A stretch of DNA of 64,000 nucleotides from an uncultured Phocaeicola sp. (lineage in GTDB: Bacteria; Bacteroidota; Bacteroidia; Bacteroidales; Bacteroidaceae): positions 119,632 to 183,631 of the forward strand of contig CALUJA010000004.1 of NCBI GenBank assembly GCA_944320845.1. Direction: 5' to 3'. Shown in pieces: positions 36,477-47,775 of this stretch. The notes under the pieces are model-generated. The model was given only the letters and a program-made list of their open reading frames with translations, did not search any database and was not told the DNA's origin. How positions within the stretch are numbered: position 1 is the stretch's first letter; every line of letters begins with the position of its first letter. Both the position numbers and the translations under genes were made by a program.

Positions 36477-37853
36477 TCAGTTTTTAATCCATCCCGGATA
36501 CTTGAAATCACAACGCCGCCAGTTTGGATTAATACGTACATAAGTGGTACGCTGCTTGTCAACAATCCATTTCTGAAGCTTTTCCTCTCCACGTTTTGCC
36601 GTCACAATGTCTTTCAGGCGCTGATAATCTTCAGATATGGTAGCCTTATGACCGTCGATACGGTTTTTTAACTTCACTATGGCACAGACTTCCTTACCTT
36701 TGTTGGTCATCATACGGAAAGGCTTCGATATTTCGCCTATCTGCATGTTCTCAACAACCTTTGCCACATCCTGCGAAATCAGCCCGGCCAGCTCCTGCAT
36801 TTCGAAACGGGAAGTGCTGCTCTGCGGATTGGCCAACAGTCCGTGGTTGTTGCGCGTATCTTTATCTTGAGAGACCCACGTAGCCGCCTCGTCAAAAGTA
36901 ACCTTTCCCTTACGGATGTCATTGGCAAGCGTGTCCAAACGATTCAGCTCCACCTCTATTTCCTCTTCATCCACACGCGGCTTCAACAAGATATGGCGAT
37001 AGCTGACACGGTCTCCCCGCTTTTCTATCAGCTGTGCGATATGAAATCCATATTCCGTTTCAAACACTTTCGATATCTTTTTCGGGTCAGTCAGATTAAA
37101 AACCACATTCGCAAACTCCGGCGTCAGCACTCCACGCCCGGTAAAGCCATATTCACCGCCACGGCGCGCCGAACCCGGATCTTCTGAATACAAACGGGCC
37201 AAAGTGGAGAAAGTAGTCTCTCCCCTATTGATACGGTCTGTAAAGTCACGCAGTTCCTTCTTTACCCGCTCTATCTCTTCCTCTTTTACCTTTGGCTCGC
37301 GCGTGATAATCTGAACTTCCACCTGGGTGGGAACAAACGGAATGCTGTCTTGCGGGAGCTTGCTGAAGTAATTGCGCACTTCAGCGGGAGTCAGCTTGAT
37401 GTCTCCGATAATCTGCTTCTGCATCTCACGCATCGTCTCACCGTCGCGCACATTCTCACGCAACATTTCCCGAATCTGGGTAGATGTCTTGTTATAATAT
37501 TCCTCCATCTTCTCACGCGACCCAATCTGCTCTATCAGCCAGGCTGTACGCCGCTCCACCTCCTGAATGACCTGCTGTTCCGACACTTCCACACTGTCTA
37601 TTTCCGCCTGGTGCAGAAACAGTTTCTGTACCGCCAGCTCTTCGGGTATCACGCAATAGGGGTCTCCGTCGAAACGACGCCCTTCATATTGAGCATTCAG
37701 CCGTTCGTTTTCCACATCCGACTTCAGGATAGCCTCATCGCCCACTACCCATACCACTTCATCGATTACATTATCCTGTGCGCTGACTGCTACGAAGCCT
37801 GCCAACGACAGGCCCAAACATACACACAACCGTTTCAAATTCAATCTATTCAT
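36477..37853 (-). CDS. SurA-like periplasmic chaperone/peptidyl-prolyl isomerase
   Basis: A 458-residue protein with a signal peptide ending near residue 25 (LAGFVAVSAQ). After a SurA-type helical N-domain comes a PpiC rotamase domain at about 175-275 (VEVQIITREPKVKEEE, then YSEDPGSARRGGEYGFTGRG and EYGFHIAQL) and a second, weaker one from about 280 (VSYRHILLKP). SurA escorts outer-membrane proteins through the periplasm. It follows the lipoprotein gene by 5 nt and precedes the OstA-like gene by 23 nt. This is the closest of the three neighbours to true SurA. Confidence 0.88.
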   Translation of the reverse strand: MNRLNLKRLCVCLGLSLAGFVAVSAQDNVIDEVVWVVGDEAILKSDVENERLNAQYEGRRFDGDPYCVIPEELAVQKLFLHQAEIDSVEVSEQQVIQEVERRTAWLIEQIGSREKMEEYYNKTSTQIREMLRENVRDGETMREMQKQIIGDIKLTPAEVRNYFSKLPQDSIPFVPTQVEVQIITREPKVKEEEIERVKKELRDFTDRINRGETTFSTLARLYSEDPGSARRGGEYGFTGRGVLTPEFANVVFNLTDPKKISKVFETEYGFHIAQLIEKRGDRVSYRHILLKPRVDEEEIEVELNRLDTLANDIRKGKVTFDEAATWVSQDKDTRNNHGLLANPQSSTSRFEMQELAGLISQDVAKVVENMQIGEISKPFRMMTNKGKEVCAIVKLKNRIDGHKATISEDYQRLKDIVTAKRGEEKLQKWIVDKQRTTYVRINPNWRRCDFKYPGWIKN

Positions 37854-37858
37854 CTGAA

Positions 37859-38716
37859 CTACTTATAATAAATTATATCCTTATCATCCAAAGCCTCTTT
37901 ATAAAGATCCTGTTTCATCCGGTTAATGAACTCCACACGCTTCAGATTTACCAAAATTTCCCTTATCTCACTCTTGGCATACTCCAACGGAAGCAGCTCT
38001 CCCTCTGACAAATAATTCTCCACATGCAGGAAATAACAAAACGCGGTATCGCGCACTTCCACATTCCGATGCCGCTCCAGATAGTTCCGGTCTGCATCAA
38101 GCGCCTTCAAAGGCATTCTGACCGAGAGTTCCGATACCGGCAGCCAACGGTCATAAAAGTAATCATAACTTACGGCATTGCCGACACTATACTTGCTGAG
38201 ATTGTCAATGGCGGCCGTCGTATTCTTCTTATACCACGAGCGGACCTTTCCCAACTGGGGCGCACTCAGCGGAACCTTCATGAACAGTCCCTGCACATAA
38301 GGCTGGGTAGCGCGGAAAAGGTTGGCGTTCTGCCTGTAATATGTTTCCACCTCCGCATCGCCAATCTCATTTCCCAACTTCTGGCCGACCAGTTCCTCCT
38401 GATAAGTATGCATTATCAATGCACGCCGGAAAGCGGCCACCCGCTCGTCAATCTTCATATTGCCGGGGATATTGCCTTCCGCCTTCTGAAACAAAAGTTC
38501 ATCTTCCACCCAGTTACGGATATATTCATCGGCAAAACGAGCACTGTCCGCCTTCGTCGCACCCACAGGAGCAACCGCCTGCAAATCTTCTTTATACAAG
38601 AAGGTTCCATTCACTTCCACCAACGGGGTCTTGCCCTTGTGGTCAACAGATGGGGAACATCCCGCCAATGCCAACAAAGCCGCAATCACCGCACATCCTC
38701 TTATCTTTTGTCTCAT
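37859..38716 (-). CDS. SurA-N-domain-like lipoprotein
   Basis: A 285-residue lipoprotein with a lipobox ending at LALAGC (cysteine 20 from ATG 38716). It has a helical SurA-type chaperone region (YIRNWVEDELLFQKAEGNIP, later ETYYRQNANLFRATQPYVQGLFM). No clear PpiC catalytic domain is seen, so it may be a chaperone only. It sits between two PpiC genes in the same operon and was probably derived from the same family. The exact role is not known. Confidence 0.78.
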   Translation of the reverse strand: MRQKIRGCAVIAALLALAGCSPSVDHKGKTPLVEVNGTFLYKEDLQAVAPVGATKADSARFADEYIRNWVEDELLFQKAEGNIPGNMKIDERVAAFRRALIMHTYQEELVGQKLGNEIGDAEVETYYRQNANLFRATQPYVQGLFMKVPLSAPQLGKVRSWYKKNTTAAIDNLSKYSVGNAVSYDYFYDRWLPVSELSVRMPLKALDADRNYLERHRNVEVRDTAFCYFLHVENYLSEGELLPLEYAKSEIREILVNLKRVEFINRMKQDLYKEALDDKDIIYYK

Positions 38717-38751
38717 GAGCCACAATTTAGCGAACGAAGATACGGTTTTAA

Positions 38752-40104
38752 TTAGTTATCTCCGATACAATTAACTGTTTTTAAAACGCTTTCATCCGTT
38801 TCTACCGTAAAAAGCCTCTGCAAGGCCGCCAGCCTGCGAGATTCTTCCTGCCTGAGAAAATCGCGCATCACCTCTTCTTTCACATCCTCGTATTCCTCCG
38901 GCCCTTTTTTCAGCCGCTTTCCAATCACAAAGGTATAGGGATAATCCGGCAGGGGCGTGAATCCGCCGCATTTGAAAGCCAGCTTGTCCACATATTTGTT
39001 TTTACCAATCTGAAACAGTCCGGTCTCCACCTTCGCCCGCAGCTCCGGCCTTTCGGCAGACAGTTTCTGAAGCTCTGTCGCCCAAGCCGAAACGGGCAGC
39101 TTCTTCAGTCTCTTCTTCAACTTTGAAGCGGCCTTCTTGCTCAGACAATGGACAACCCCACCTTTGAAATGAGGAAATTCCCAGGCATAATCATCCTTAT
39201 GATGCCTGAAAAAGGCCTGCAAGTCTGCCGGCGAGGGAACAGACGATGTCTGACTTGCCCTTTCCCAGCAAACAGCCAGCAGCCCGTCGCTTATCCGGCG
39301 GAAAGCCGGCGTTTCATCCAATCCGCCAGACATCCACTTGTGATACATCACCGAGTCCACCACCGGATAACGGCCCGCTTCATGCTCCACATATCTCCGG
39401 ATGAAAGGATAAGCCTCTTCAAAGCTTCCCTTCTCCCGCCAGTCGTCCAAGCAGACAATGTGCATACCCGAAGGTGAAAAAAACGGCTTTGAAAAGTCTC
39501 CCTTTTTCAGACTCCGCAGCTGCGCCGCCGTTTCATCCGGGAAAATCCGCAAAGGCACCCATCCTAACTCTTTTTTCTCCTTATCAGAATATTTTTCCGC
39601 CACGGCAGAAAAAGAAGAAGTGCCTTGCCGCAAAACCGTATAGAGCGAATCCATCGTATGACGGCAACGGTTTATCTCTGCTTCCGTCGCGCGTTGGGGA
39701 AGGCGCAACGTAATCTCCTCCACCTTTACCTCGTGCCGGTCGGCAAAACGCTTCGTCCGGTTCAGATAAATCGAACGGCAAACGGCTTCCACTGCCTGCT
39801 CGTCAACAAGGATGCGCCTCGACAACTCCGCCCGAAGCCTTCCATACCGGTCTTTGAACCAAGGCAGCGTATCCATCTGCTGCCTACGAGCATCTGCCAC
39901 CTTCAGCCTGAAAGCGACAAAAGCAGGGAAATAGTCCTCCGGAGTCATGCGGGAAACAGCCGCCGCACGCCGGTAACAACGCTCAAACTCCGAAGCAAAG
40001 ACCTCTTGCCCGTCTATCCGCAGCAAGACTTTCTCCGTTTCCGCCTTCAGTACCAGGCAGGACAGCAGCATTCCCCCAACGAGAAACAGAAATATCCTCT
40101 TCAT
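38752..40104 (-). CDS. PpiC-type peptidyl-prolyl isomerase, exported
   Basis: A 450-residue protein with a signal peptide (MKRIFLFLVGGMLLSCLVLKA). A SurA-like helical region is followed by a PpiC rotamase domain at about 125-225 (VKVEEITLRLPQRATEAEIN, FSAVAEKYSDKEKKELGWVPLRIF, FFSPSGMHIVCL), then a long C-terminal region. It is the first of three chaperone-type genes in a row, read in the order this gene, lipoprotein, SurA-like, OstA-like, small membrane protein, mutL. It probably assists outer-membrane protein folding. Confidence 0.85.
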   Translation of the reverse strand: MKRIFLFLVGGMLLSCLVLKAETEKVLLRIDGQEVFASEFERCYRRAAAVSRMTPEDYFPAFVAFRLKVADARRQQMDTLPWFKDRYGRLRAELSRRILVDEQAVEAVCRSIYLNRTKRFADRHEVKVEEITLRLPQRATEAEINRCRHTMDSLYTVLRQGTSSFSAVAEKYSDKEKKELGWVPLRIFPDETAAQLRSLKKGDFSKPFFSPSGMHIVCLDDWREKGSFEEAYPFIRRYVEHEAGRYPVVDSVMYHKWMSGGLDETPAFRRISDGLLAVCWERASQTSSVPSPADLQAFFRHHKDDYAWEFPHFKGGVVHCLSKKAASKLKKRLKKLPVSAWATELQKLSAERPELRAKVETGLFQIGKNKYVDKLAFKCGGFTPLPDYPYTFVIGKRLKKGPEEYEDVKEEVMRDFLRQEESRRLAALQRLFTVETDESVLKTVNCIGDN

Positions 40105-40123
40105 GCTCCAACCAAAAAGAGAA

Positions 40124-40185
40124 ACGGATTACACCTCCACACGCCTCCATCCTAACAACTGAAACGCGCAAACAGTGTAATCCGT
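40124..40185. repeat. REP-like palindrome between guaB and the PpiC gene
   Basis: ACGGATTACAC (40124-40134) and GTGTAATCCGT (40175-40185) are exact inverted repeats around a 40-nt loop. The core resembles the palindrome at 46181-46256 (CACGGATT / AATCCGTG). It could act as an attenuator or terminator after guaB or be a repeated intergenic element. Confidence 0.55.
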
Positions 40186-40217
40186 ATCCGAAATATTATC
40201 AGAAAACAATATCAAAC

Positions 40218-41714
<1,497 letters not shown>

Positions 41715-41724
41715 TTATTGCGTG

Positions 41725-41732
41725 CAAATATA
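41725..41732 (-). promoter_or_regulatory. Possible -7 box of guaB
   Basis: Minus-strand TATATTTG, 31 nt upstream of the guaB start. The -33 element is not clear. Confidence 0.5.
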
Positions 41733-41835
41733 CAGATTTTATCCATAAGAAAAAAGAAGGGTTAACATATTTTTCAGATTATACACCTTATCCAATCAAA
41801 CAAATGAAAAACCGGATGCACTTTGGCAGAAAAAA

Positions 41836-41865
41836 GCCTGTCAGTTCTTATACAAACTGACAGGC
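41836..41865 (-). terminator. Terminator after recQ
   Basis: GCCTGTCAGTT pairs exactly with AACTGACAGGC (41836-41846 with 41855-41865) over an 8-nt loop and is followed on the minus strand by six T. It is a classic rho-independent terminator. Confidence 0.85.
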
Positions 41866-41892
41866 CTGACTAACTAAAAATAATCTGATGAA

Positions 41893-44076
41893 TCAATTCG
41901 CCATCTCTGAAATGAACTTGATACGGACCAGACGAATCTCCTCCTCCGTATATTCGTCACCCAATTCATCCATAGCGTCTTCAATCTTGTCTGTCGTCGA
42001 TTCCTTGAAATAATCGTATATATCCTGCATATGGTCTTCGTCCATAATTTCATTCAGGAAGTAATCGATATTCAGCTTCGTTCCAGAATAAACGATAGCC
42101 TCTATCTCGTCCAACAGTTCATTAAAGTCAATACCTTTTGCCACCGCTATATCATCCAAGGCTACCTTTCGGTCGATACTCTGAATAATCGAAACCTTCA
42201 ACTTCGACTTGTTGGCAACCGTCCGCACCCTCAAATCTTCGGGACGGTCAATCTCATTCTCCTCACAATGCTTGCGAATAAGTTCGCAAAACTCCTGTCC
42301 GTAGCGCTTTGCCTTTCCTGCACCCACACCGGGTATATTCTGAAGTTCCTCAAGCGTTATCGGATAAATGGTAGCCATCGCCTCAAGCGAAGGATCCTGA
42401 AATATGACATACGGCGGCACATCCAGACGCTTTGACATTTTCTTGCGCAAATCTTTCAGCATGGAATAAAGAACCGGATCGACCGCACACGAAGCTCCGC
42501 TCCGCATCGGTGCTTCCTCTGCTTCTTCCTCATCAAAGTCCGTATCCTCCACAATCTTAAAGGATACCGGCTTTTTCAAGAACTTGTTCCCAGCGGGAGT
42601 TACCTTCAACAATCCATAGTTCTCAACATCCTTATCCAAATAGCCTGCAATAAGAGCCTGGCGGATAACAGCATTCCACAGCCGTTCTTCCTCACCCATA
42701 CCTGAGCCAAACACTTCCAGATCCTCATGCTTGTGCGCCAACACTTCGGATGTTTCCTTACCCAACAATATATCTATAATGTAATCTTGCTTGAAATTTT
42801 CTTTAACAGCGATGATTGTTTCAATCACCGCGCATAATGCATCCTGAGCCTCCACTTGTTTTTTAGGATTTAAACAGTTATCACAATTACCACAATTATC
42901 TTCCAGATATTCCTCACCAAAATAATGCAACAAAGTCTTTCTGCGGCAAACTGAAGACTCGGCATAGGCTGCCGTCTCAAGCAGCAGCTGCTTGCCTATC
43001 TCTTGTTCTGAAACAGGCTTTCCCTGCATGAACTTCTCCAATTTCTGCAAATCCTTGTTTGAATAAAAGGTAATGCACAACCCTTCACCACCATCACGAC
43101 CCGCACGACCGGTCTCCTGATAATATCCCTCCAGACTCTTCGGCATATCATAATGAATTACAAACCGCACATCAGGCTTGTCGATTCCCATCCCAAAAGC
43201 TATCGTCGCTACAATCACATCAATGTCTTCCTTCAAAAAGGCATCCTGATTGACATTCCGTGTCGATGCATCCATTCCCGCATGATAAGCACGCGCCTTG
43301 ATATCATTAGCCAATAAAATTTCGGTCAGTTCCTCCACTTTTTTCCGGCTCAGACAGTAAATAATGCCCGACTTGCCCTCGTTCTGCTTGATAAACTTAA
43401 TGATATCCTTATCTACATTGTTCGTCTTTGCACGTACCTCATAATATAGATTCGGGCGGTTAAACGAAGAACGGAACTCTACAGCATCTGTCATGCCAAG
43501 ATTCTTCTGGATGTCCATCTTCACCTTCGGAGTAGCTGTAGCCGTCAATGCAATGACCGGAGCGTTTCCAATTTCATTGATTATCGGACGAATCCGGCGG
43601 TACTCCGGACGGAAGTCATGCCCCCACTCCGAAATACAATGAGCTTCATCTACCGCATAAAAGGATATCTTAATCTGCTTCAAGAATGCGATATTCTCTT
43701 CTTTCGTCAGTGACTCAGGAGCCACATAAAGCAACTTAGTCTTACCCGAGAGAATATCAGACTTGACCTGATCGATGGCCGACTTGGAAAGCGAAGAATT
43801 GATGAAATGCGCAACACCGTCTTCTTCGCTAAAGTTGCGCATCGCATCCACCTGATTTTTCATCAAGGCTATGAGCGGCGAAATAACAATAGCCGTACCT
43901 TCCATCAGCAAGGAAGGCAACTGATAGCACAAGGATTTTCCACCTCCGGTAGGCATAAGGACAAACGTATCCTTTCCGGATAACAGATTACGGATTATGG
44001 CTTCCTGATTCCCTTTAAAGGTATCAAAACCAAAATGCTTCTTCAGTTGTTCGGTTAAATTGATATTCTCCGTCAT
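41893..44076 (-). CDS. recQ: ATP-dependent DNA helicase RecQ
   Basis: A 727-residue 3'-5' DNA helicase. Walker A is PTGGGKSLCYQLP (about 42-54), the DEAH box is DEAHCISEWGHDFRPEYR, and motif VI has QETGRAGRDG. The RQC zinc cluster (CRRKTLLHYFGEEY then NCGNCDNC) and an HRDC domain (about 525-605) follow, with an acidic C-terminal tail. It is involved in recombination repair. It lies 125 nt downstream of clpX on the same strand and ends the tig-clpP-clpX-recQ group. Confidence 0.96.
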   Translation of the reverse strand: MTENINLTEQLKKHFGFDTFKGNQEAIIRNLLSGKDTFVLMPTGGGKSLCYQLPSLLMEGTAIVISPLIALMKNQVDAMRNFSEEDGVAHFINSSLSKSAIDQVKSDILSGKTKLLYVAPESLTKEENIAFLKQIKISFYAVDEAHCISEWGHDFRPEYRRIRPIINEIGNAPVIALTATATPKVKMDIQKNLGMTDAVEFRSSFNRPNLYYEVRAKTNNVDKDIIKFIKQNEGKSGIIYCLSRKKVEELTEILLANDIKARAYHAGMDASTRNVNQDAFLKEDIDVIVATIAFGMGIDKPDVRFVIHYDMPKSLEGYYQETGRAGRDGGEGLCITFYSNKDLQKLEKFMQGKPVSEQEIGKQLLLETAAYAESSVCRRKTLLHYFGEEYLEDNCGNCDNCLNPKKQVEAQDALCAVIETIIAVKENFKQDYIIDILLGKETSEVLAHKHEDLEVFGSGMGEEERLWNAVIRQALIAGYLDKDVENYGLLKVTPAGNKFLKKPVSFKIVEDTDFDEEEAEEAPMRSGASCAVDPVLYSMLKDLRKKMSKRLDVPPYVIFQDPSLEAMATIYPITLEELQNIPGVGAGKAKRYGQEFCELIRKHCEENEIDRPEDLRVRTVANKSKLKVSIIQSIDRKVALDDIAVAKGIDFNELLDEIEAIVYSGTKLNIDYFLNEIMDEDHMQDIYDYFKESTTDKIEDAMDELGDEYTEEEIRLVRIKFISEMAN

Positions 44077-44201
44077 ATTTCCTTTGTTAATTAAAATCCG
44101 ATTTCTTATAGTAACAAAGTTATAAACAACTTTTCATATTACACAAATATTTTCGGAAAATATTTCAGTGAAGGATATCTTTTTATCCCTGAATTTTCAC
44201 A

Positions 44202-45449
44202 TCAAGCCATTTGCAAGCGTGACACATTGGCCTTTTCCATCTGCTCTTTCGCATAATCCAATGTAACAACAAACTCGTCTACTTTCTGCGAAGGTATTTC
44301 GAACATGGTGTCATTCATTATCGTTTCCACAATGGAACGCAATCCACGTGCACCCAGCTTATACTCAACAGACTTGTCTACAATATAATCAAAGACTTCC
44401 GACTGGAATGTCAGCTTTACGCCATCCATTGCAAACAGCTTGATATATTGTTTGATTATCGAGTTTTTCGGTTCCGTCAAGATATTGCGCAGAGCAGTAC
44501 GGTCTAACGGATTCAGATAAGTCAGAACCGGAAGGCGCCCGATAATCTCCGGTATCAGTCCAAAAGCTTTCAAATCCTGAGGAGCAATATACTGCATCAG
44601 ATTGTTGCGGTCTATTTTCACCGCCTCTTTCGCCGCACTGTATCCTACCACATTTGTATTCAAACGTTGGGCTATTTTACGCTCGATTCCGTCAAAGGCA
44701 CCGCCGCAGATAAACAGAATGTTCTTCGTATTGACCGGAATCATCTTTTGCTCCGGATGCTTGCGCCCACCCTGAGGAGGGACATTCACTACTGAACCTT
44801 CCAACAGTTTCAGCAATCCCTGCTGAACGCCTTCTCCACTTACATCACGGGTAATGGAAGGATTATCTCCCTTGCGGGCTATTTTGTCTATCTCATCTAT
44901 AAAAACAATGCCGCGCTCTGCCTCCTCCACATTATAGTCAGCCACCTGCAGCAAACGGGTCAGGATACTTTCAATGTCTTCACCCACATAACCTGCTTCT
45001 GTCAGAACCGTTGCATCGACAATGGTGAAAGGCACATGGAGCATCTTGGCTATAGTACGTGCCAGAAGCGTCTTGCCTGTTCCGGTGCTGCCCACCATAA
45101 TAATATTCGACTTTTCAATCTCCACATCATCTGCCCCTTCCGGTTGAATCAGACGTTTATAGTGGTTATACACCGCCACCGAAAGGTAACGTTTGGCATC
45201 ATCCTGACCAATCACATACTGATCAAGAAAAGCCTTTATATCTTTCGGTTTCGGCAACTCAGACAGATTCAGACTTTTTACCGCATTCCTCTTCTGCCCC
45301 ACAGCTTCCTGCACGATTTCGTGTGCCTGTTCCGCACAGCTGTCACAGATGCACCCGTTGACTCCCGTTATCAGAAAGCCTACTTCATCCTCCGAACGCC
45401 CGCAAAAGCTGCAACGCCTTTTATTTCTTGTTGTCTTCTTATCTTCCAA
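44202..45449 (-). CDS. clpX: ATP-dependent Clp protease ATP-binding subunit ClpX
   Basis: A 415-residue AAA+ unfoldase. The N-terminal C4 zinc-binding domain is [15 protein letters not shown]...CICDSC (residues 14-39), Walker A is [11 protein letters not shown] and Walker B is FIDEIDKIA. It unfolds tagged proteins and feeds them to ClpP, whose gene is 30 nt upstream. Confidence 0.97.
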   Translation of the reverse strand: MEDKKTTRNKRRCSFCGRSEDEVGFLITGVNGCICDSCAEQAHEIVQEAVGQKRNAVKSLNLSELPKPKDIKAFLDQYVIGQDDAKRYLSVAVYNHYKRLIQPEGADDVEIEKSNIIMVGSTGTGKTLLARTIAKMLHVPFTIVDATVLTEAGYVGEDIESILTRLLQVADYNVEEAERGIVFIDEIDKIARKGDNPSITRDVSGEGVQQGLLKLLEGSVVNVPPQGGRKHPEQKMIPVNTKNILFICGGAFDGIERKIAQRLNTNVVGYSAAKEAVKIDRNNLMQYIAPQDLKAFGLIPEIIGRLPVLTYLNPLDRTALRNILTEPKNSIIKQYIKLFAMDGVKLTFQSEVFDYIVDKSVEYKLGARGLRSIVETIMNDTMFEIPSQKVDEFVVTLDYAKEQMEKANVSRLQMA

Positions 45450-45479
45450 TTTGATTACAATTTAGTTTATACCCACATG

Positions 45480-46154
45480 TCATACTGCCGACTTACGAGA
45501 AAGCACCTCATCAATCATGCCATACTCTTTCGCCTCTTGAGCCGTCATCCAATAATCACGATCAGAATCAGCCCATACTTTATCGAAGTCCGTATGTGAA
45601 TGGTCAGCGATAATCGTATAAAGCTCCTTTTTCAACTTCTGGATTTCACGGGCTGTAATCTCGATATCTGACGCCTGTCCTTGAGCACCTCCCATCGGCT
45701 GATGAATCATCACGCGAGAGTGGGTCAAAGCAGACCGTTTTCCCTCTTTACCTGCAACGAGCAAAACTGCAGCCATCGAAGCGGCCATTCCCGTACAGAT
45801 GGTAGCCACATCACTACTGATAAACTGCATCGTGTCATAAATGCCCAATCCTGCATAAACCGAACCGCCTGGAGAGTTAATATAAATAGATATGTCTTTT
45901 CCCGAATCCACTGAATCAAGATACAGCAGCTGAGCCTGCAGAGTATTTGCCGTATAATCGTCTATCGCAGTACCAAGAAAGATGATGCGGTCCATCATCA
46001 AGCGCGAAAACACATCAAGCTGAGTAACATTCAGCTGGCGCTCCTCAAGAATATAGGGATTCAGATAGCTGGCCTGCGAATTGATAACATCGTCAAGCAC
46101 CATGCTATTCATTCCCAAATGCCTGGTCGCATATTTTTTAAAATCTTCTATCAT
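45480..46154 (-). CDS. clpP: ATP-dependent Clp protease proteolytic subunit
   Basis: A 224-residue serine peptidase. The catalytic serine is in [13 protein letters not shown] and the histidine in [10 protein letters not shown]. The ATG at 46154 ([15 protein letters not shown]) is preferred over an upstream in-frame start whose extra residues are unlike the family. Together with ClpX it degrades misfolded or tagged proteins. It lies between tig and clpX. Confidence 0.96.
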   Translation of the reverse strand: MIEDFKKYATRHLGMNSMVLDDVINSQASYLNPYILEERQLNVTQLDVFSRLMMDRIIFLGTAIDDYTANTLQAQLLYLDSVDSGKDISIYINSPGGSVYAGLGIYDTMQFISSDVATICTGMAASMAAVLLVAGKEGKRSALTHSRVMIHQPMGGAQGQASDIEITAREIQKLKKELYTIIADHSHTDFDKVWADSDRDYWMTAQEAKEYGMIDEVLSRKSAV

Positions 46155-46180
46155 AGCTGTTTTTGTTTTATTATGATTAT

Positions 46181-46256
46181 TTAGGCACGGATTCCACGAA
46201 ACGAACACGTCCATTCATCCGACTGGAACCGTGAAATCCGCGCAATCCGTGCCTAA
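46181..46256. repeat. REP-like palindrome between tig and clpP
   Basis: TTAGGCACGGATT (46181-46193) is the exact reverse complement of AATCCGTGCCTAA (46244-46256). The interior repeats the same short unit (CGGATTCCACG on the left; GTGAAATCCGCGCAATCCGTG on the right). It resembles the element at 40124-40185. It may form a partial terminator that tunes clpP against tig. Confidence 0.65.
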
Positions 46257-46280
46257 GGATTATTACTGAAAAGTAACTGA

Positions 46281-47627
46281 TTATTGGAACATCTTGTTGA
46301 ATTCTTCAGCAGAAACGGCCTTGTGATTCAGTGTAACCTGTCCTTTCAAAGCCTCCGACAACTTGGCCTCAACAGCACGGTTCACCAAAGCTTCCACGCT
46401 CTCACGCTTCTTCAGCATTTCCTTTGAATAGTTCTCCAACAGTTCATCGGGCACATTAATCATACCATATTGAGCAAACTGTGCACGGGTAGCCTCCTTA
46501 GCCATATTATTGATATCGGCCTGTTCAACCTTGATGTTATTTGCAGCCACCAGTTTCTCCTTAATCAAATGCCAAGTCAGTTCTTCAAGGCTCTTGTCAT
46601 AATTCTCGTTTACGAACTCTTCGCCTTTCTCCTTGTTGTTTTCAAGCATAATACGCTTCATCAGCTCATCAGCAAACTCCAGTTTCCCGACTTTACTCAT
46701 TGTATAGGTACGTACATCAAGCAAGAACTTGTAGTCGCTGTCTGCCTCAAACTGCTTCTTGATGACATCCTTGATTTGTGCCCGGAATTCTTCTTCGCTA
46801 TGAGCCTTTCCTTCGCCCAATACCTGGTCGAAAAGCTCCTGATTCAGTTCACCCGGTATCATGCGGGTAATCTCTTCTATCTGAAAGCTGAAGTTACTTT
46901 TATAGTTGGCCACTTCTTCCTTCTTCACTTTCAGCAAAGAAGCAAGTTCCGCCTCATTGTTGTCAAAAGCTACCGACGGATTGAAAACCAATACCGTATT
47001 AGTCTTCGCTCCATTGAAAATTGCTTTCTGCTCGTCATTCTTCATATAAGCCGGCATCATCACCGCACCTTCCACCTGAACGCCGCCTTCTTTCGTGTTG
47101 CCATTTTCATCCAACTCAGCCAACAGACCTTTCAGCATGTCGTTATCCTGATATTCATCCACCTTGTCATACTTGGCCGTGCGCTGCGTATACAGTTTTA
47201 CCTGCTGCTCTACCATATCATCGGTCACATCGATGTCATAATAATCGATTGTGTCGCTGCTTGACAAAGCCAGTTCAAACTCCGGAGCCAAAGCTATATC
47301 GAAAGAAAATTCAAAATTCTCGTCAGTGCTGAAGTTCGCATTGTTTTCCTTCGGAAGCGGAGCGCCCAACATGTTCACCTTGTTCTCGCGGATATACTCG
47401 CTCACCTTCTCCTGCATCAGCTTGTCAATTTCCTCAACCAATACAGAAGTTCCGTATTGTTTCTTTATCAGCCCCATCGGAACCATACCCTTACGGAATC
47501 CGGGCATATTTGCTCTCTGACGAAGAGTCTTCAATGTTTTTTCTACCTTCTCCTGATAATCGGCTTTCTCAATCTTAACAGTAAGCAGTGCGCTTACCTT
47601 GTCTACATTTTGCAATGAAATATTCAT
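46281..47627 (-). CDS. tig: Trigger factor
   Basis: A 448-residue ribosome-associated chaperone. The N-terminal ribosome-binding region has the PGFRKGMVPMGLIKKQYG stretch (about 43-60), corresponding to the trigger-factor signature. The central PPIase domain is degenerate, as is usual in Bacteroidetes, and the C-terminal helical domain (about 255-448) is complete. It folds new polypeptides. It heads the tig-clpP-clpX group, with a good promoter upstream. Confidence 0.94.
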   Translation of the reverse strand: MNISLQNVDKVSALLTVKIEKADYQEKVEKTLKTLRQRANMPGFRKGMVPMGLIKKQYGTSVLVEEIDKLMQEKVSEYIRENKVNMLGAPLPKENNANFSTDENFEFSFDIALAPEFELALSSSDTIDYYDIDVTDDMVEQQVKLYTQRTAKYDKVDEYQDNDMLKGLLAELDENGNTKEGGVQVEGAVMMPAYMKNDEQKAIFNGAKTNTVLVFNPSVAFDNNEAELASLLKVKKEEVANYKSNFSFQIEEITRMIPGELNQELFDQVLGEGKAHSEEEFRAQIKDVIKKQFEADSDYKFLLDVRTYTMSKVGKLEFADELMKRIMLENNKEKGEEFVNENYDKSLEELTWHLIKEKLVAANNIKVEQADINNMAKEATRAQFAQYGMINVPDELLENYSKEMLKKRESVEALVNRAVEAKLSEALKGQVTLNHKAVSAEEFNKMFQ

Positions 47628-47680
47628 TTCCGAAATCTATTTAATTATTACAATTTTCAAAACACACTCCAAAGAGGTTG

Positions 47681-47712
47681 CAAAAATAGTGTTTAATCTC
47701 GCAATAACCAAA
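47681..47712 (-). promoter_or_regulatory. Predicted promoter of tig
   Basis: On the minus strand, TATTTTTG (47681-47688) with TTTG (47709-47712) 20 nt upstream, a full match to the Bacteroidetes consensus. It lies 53 nt before the tig start and probably drives tig-clpP-clpX. Confidence 0.7.
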
Positions 47713-47775
47713 CTGTCAAGCTAAAAAAGTATAAACGTACCACCAGAAACAGCTTTATCCGGACAAGAAGTCCTT

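Noticed and set aside
35425-36543. A 372-codon plus-strand frame opposite the OstA-like gene
   Set aside because: Isoleucine- and histidine-rich shadow of the OstA-like protein; no start signal or homology visible.
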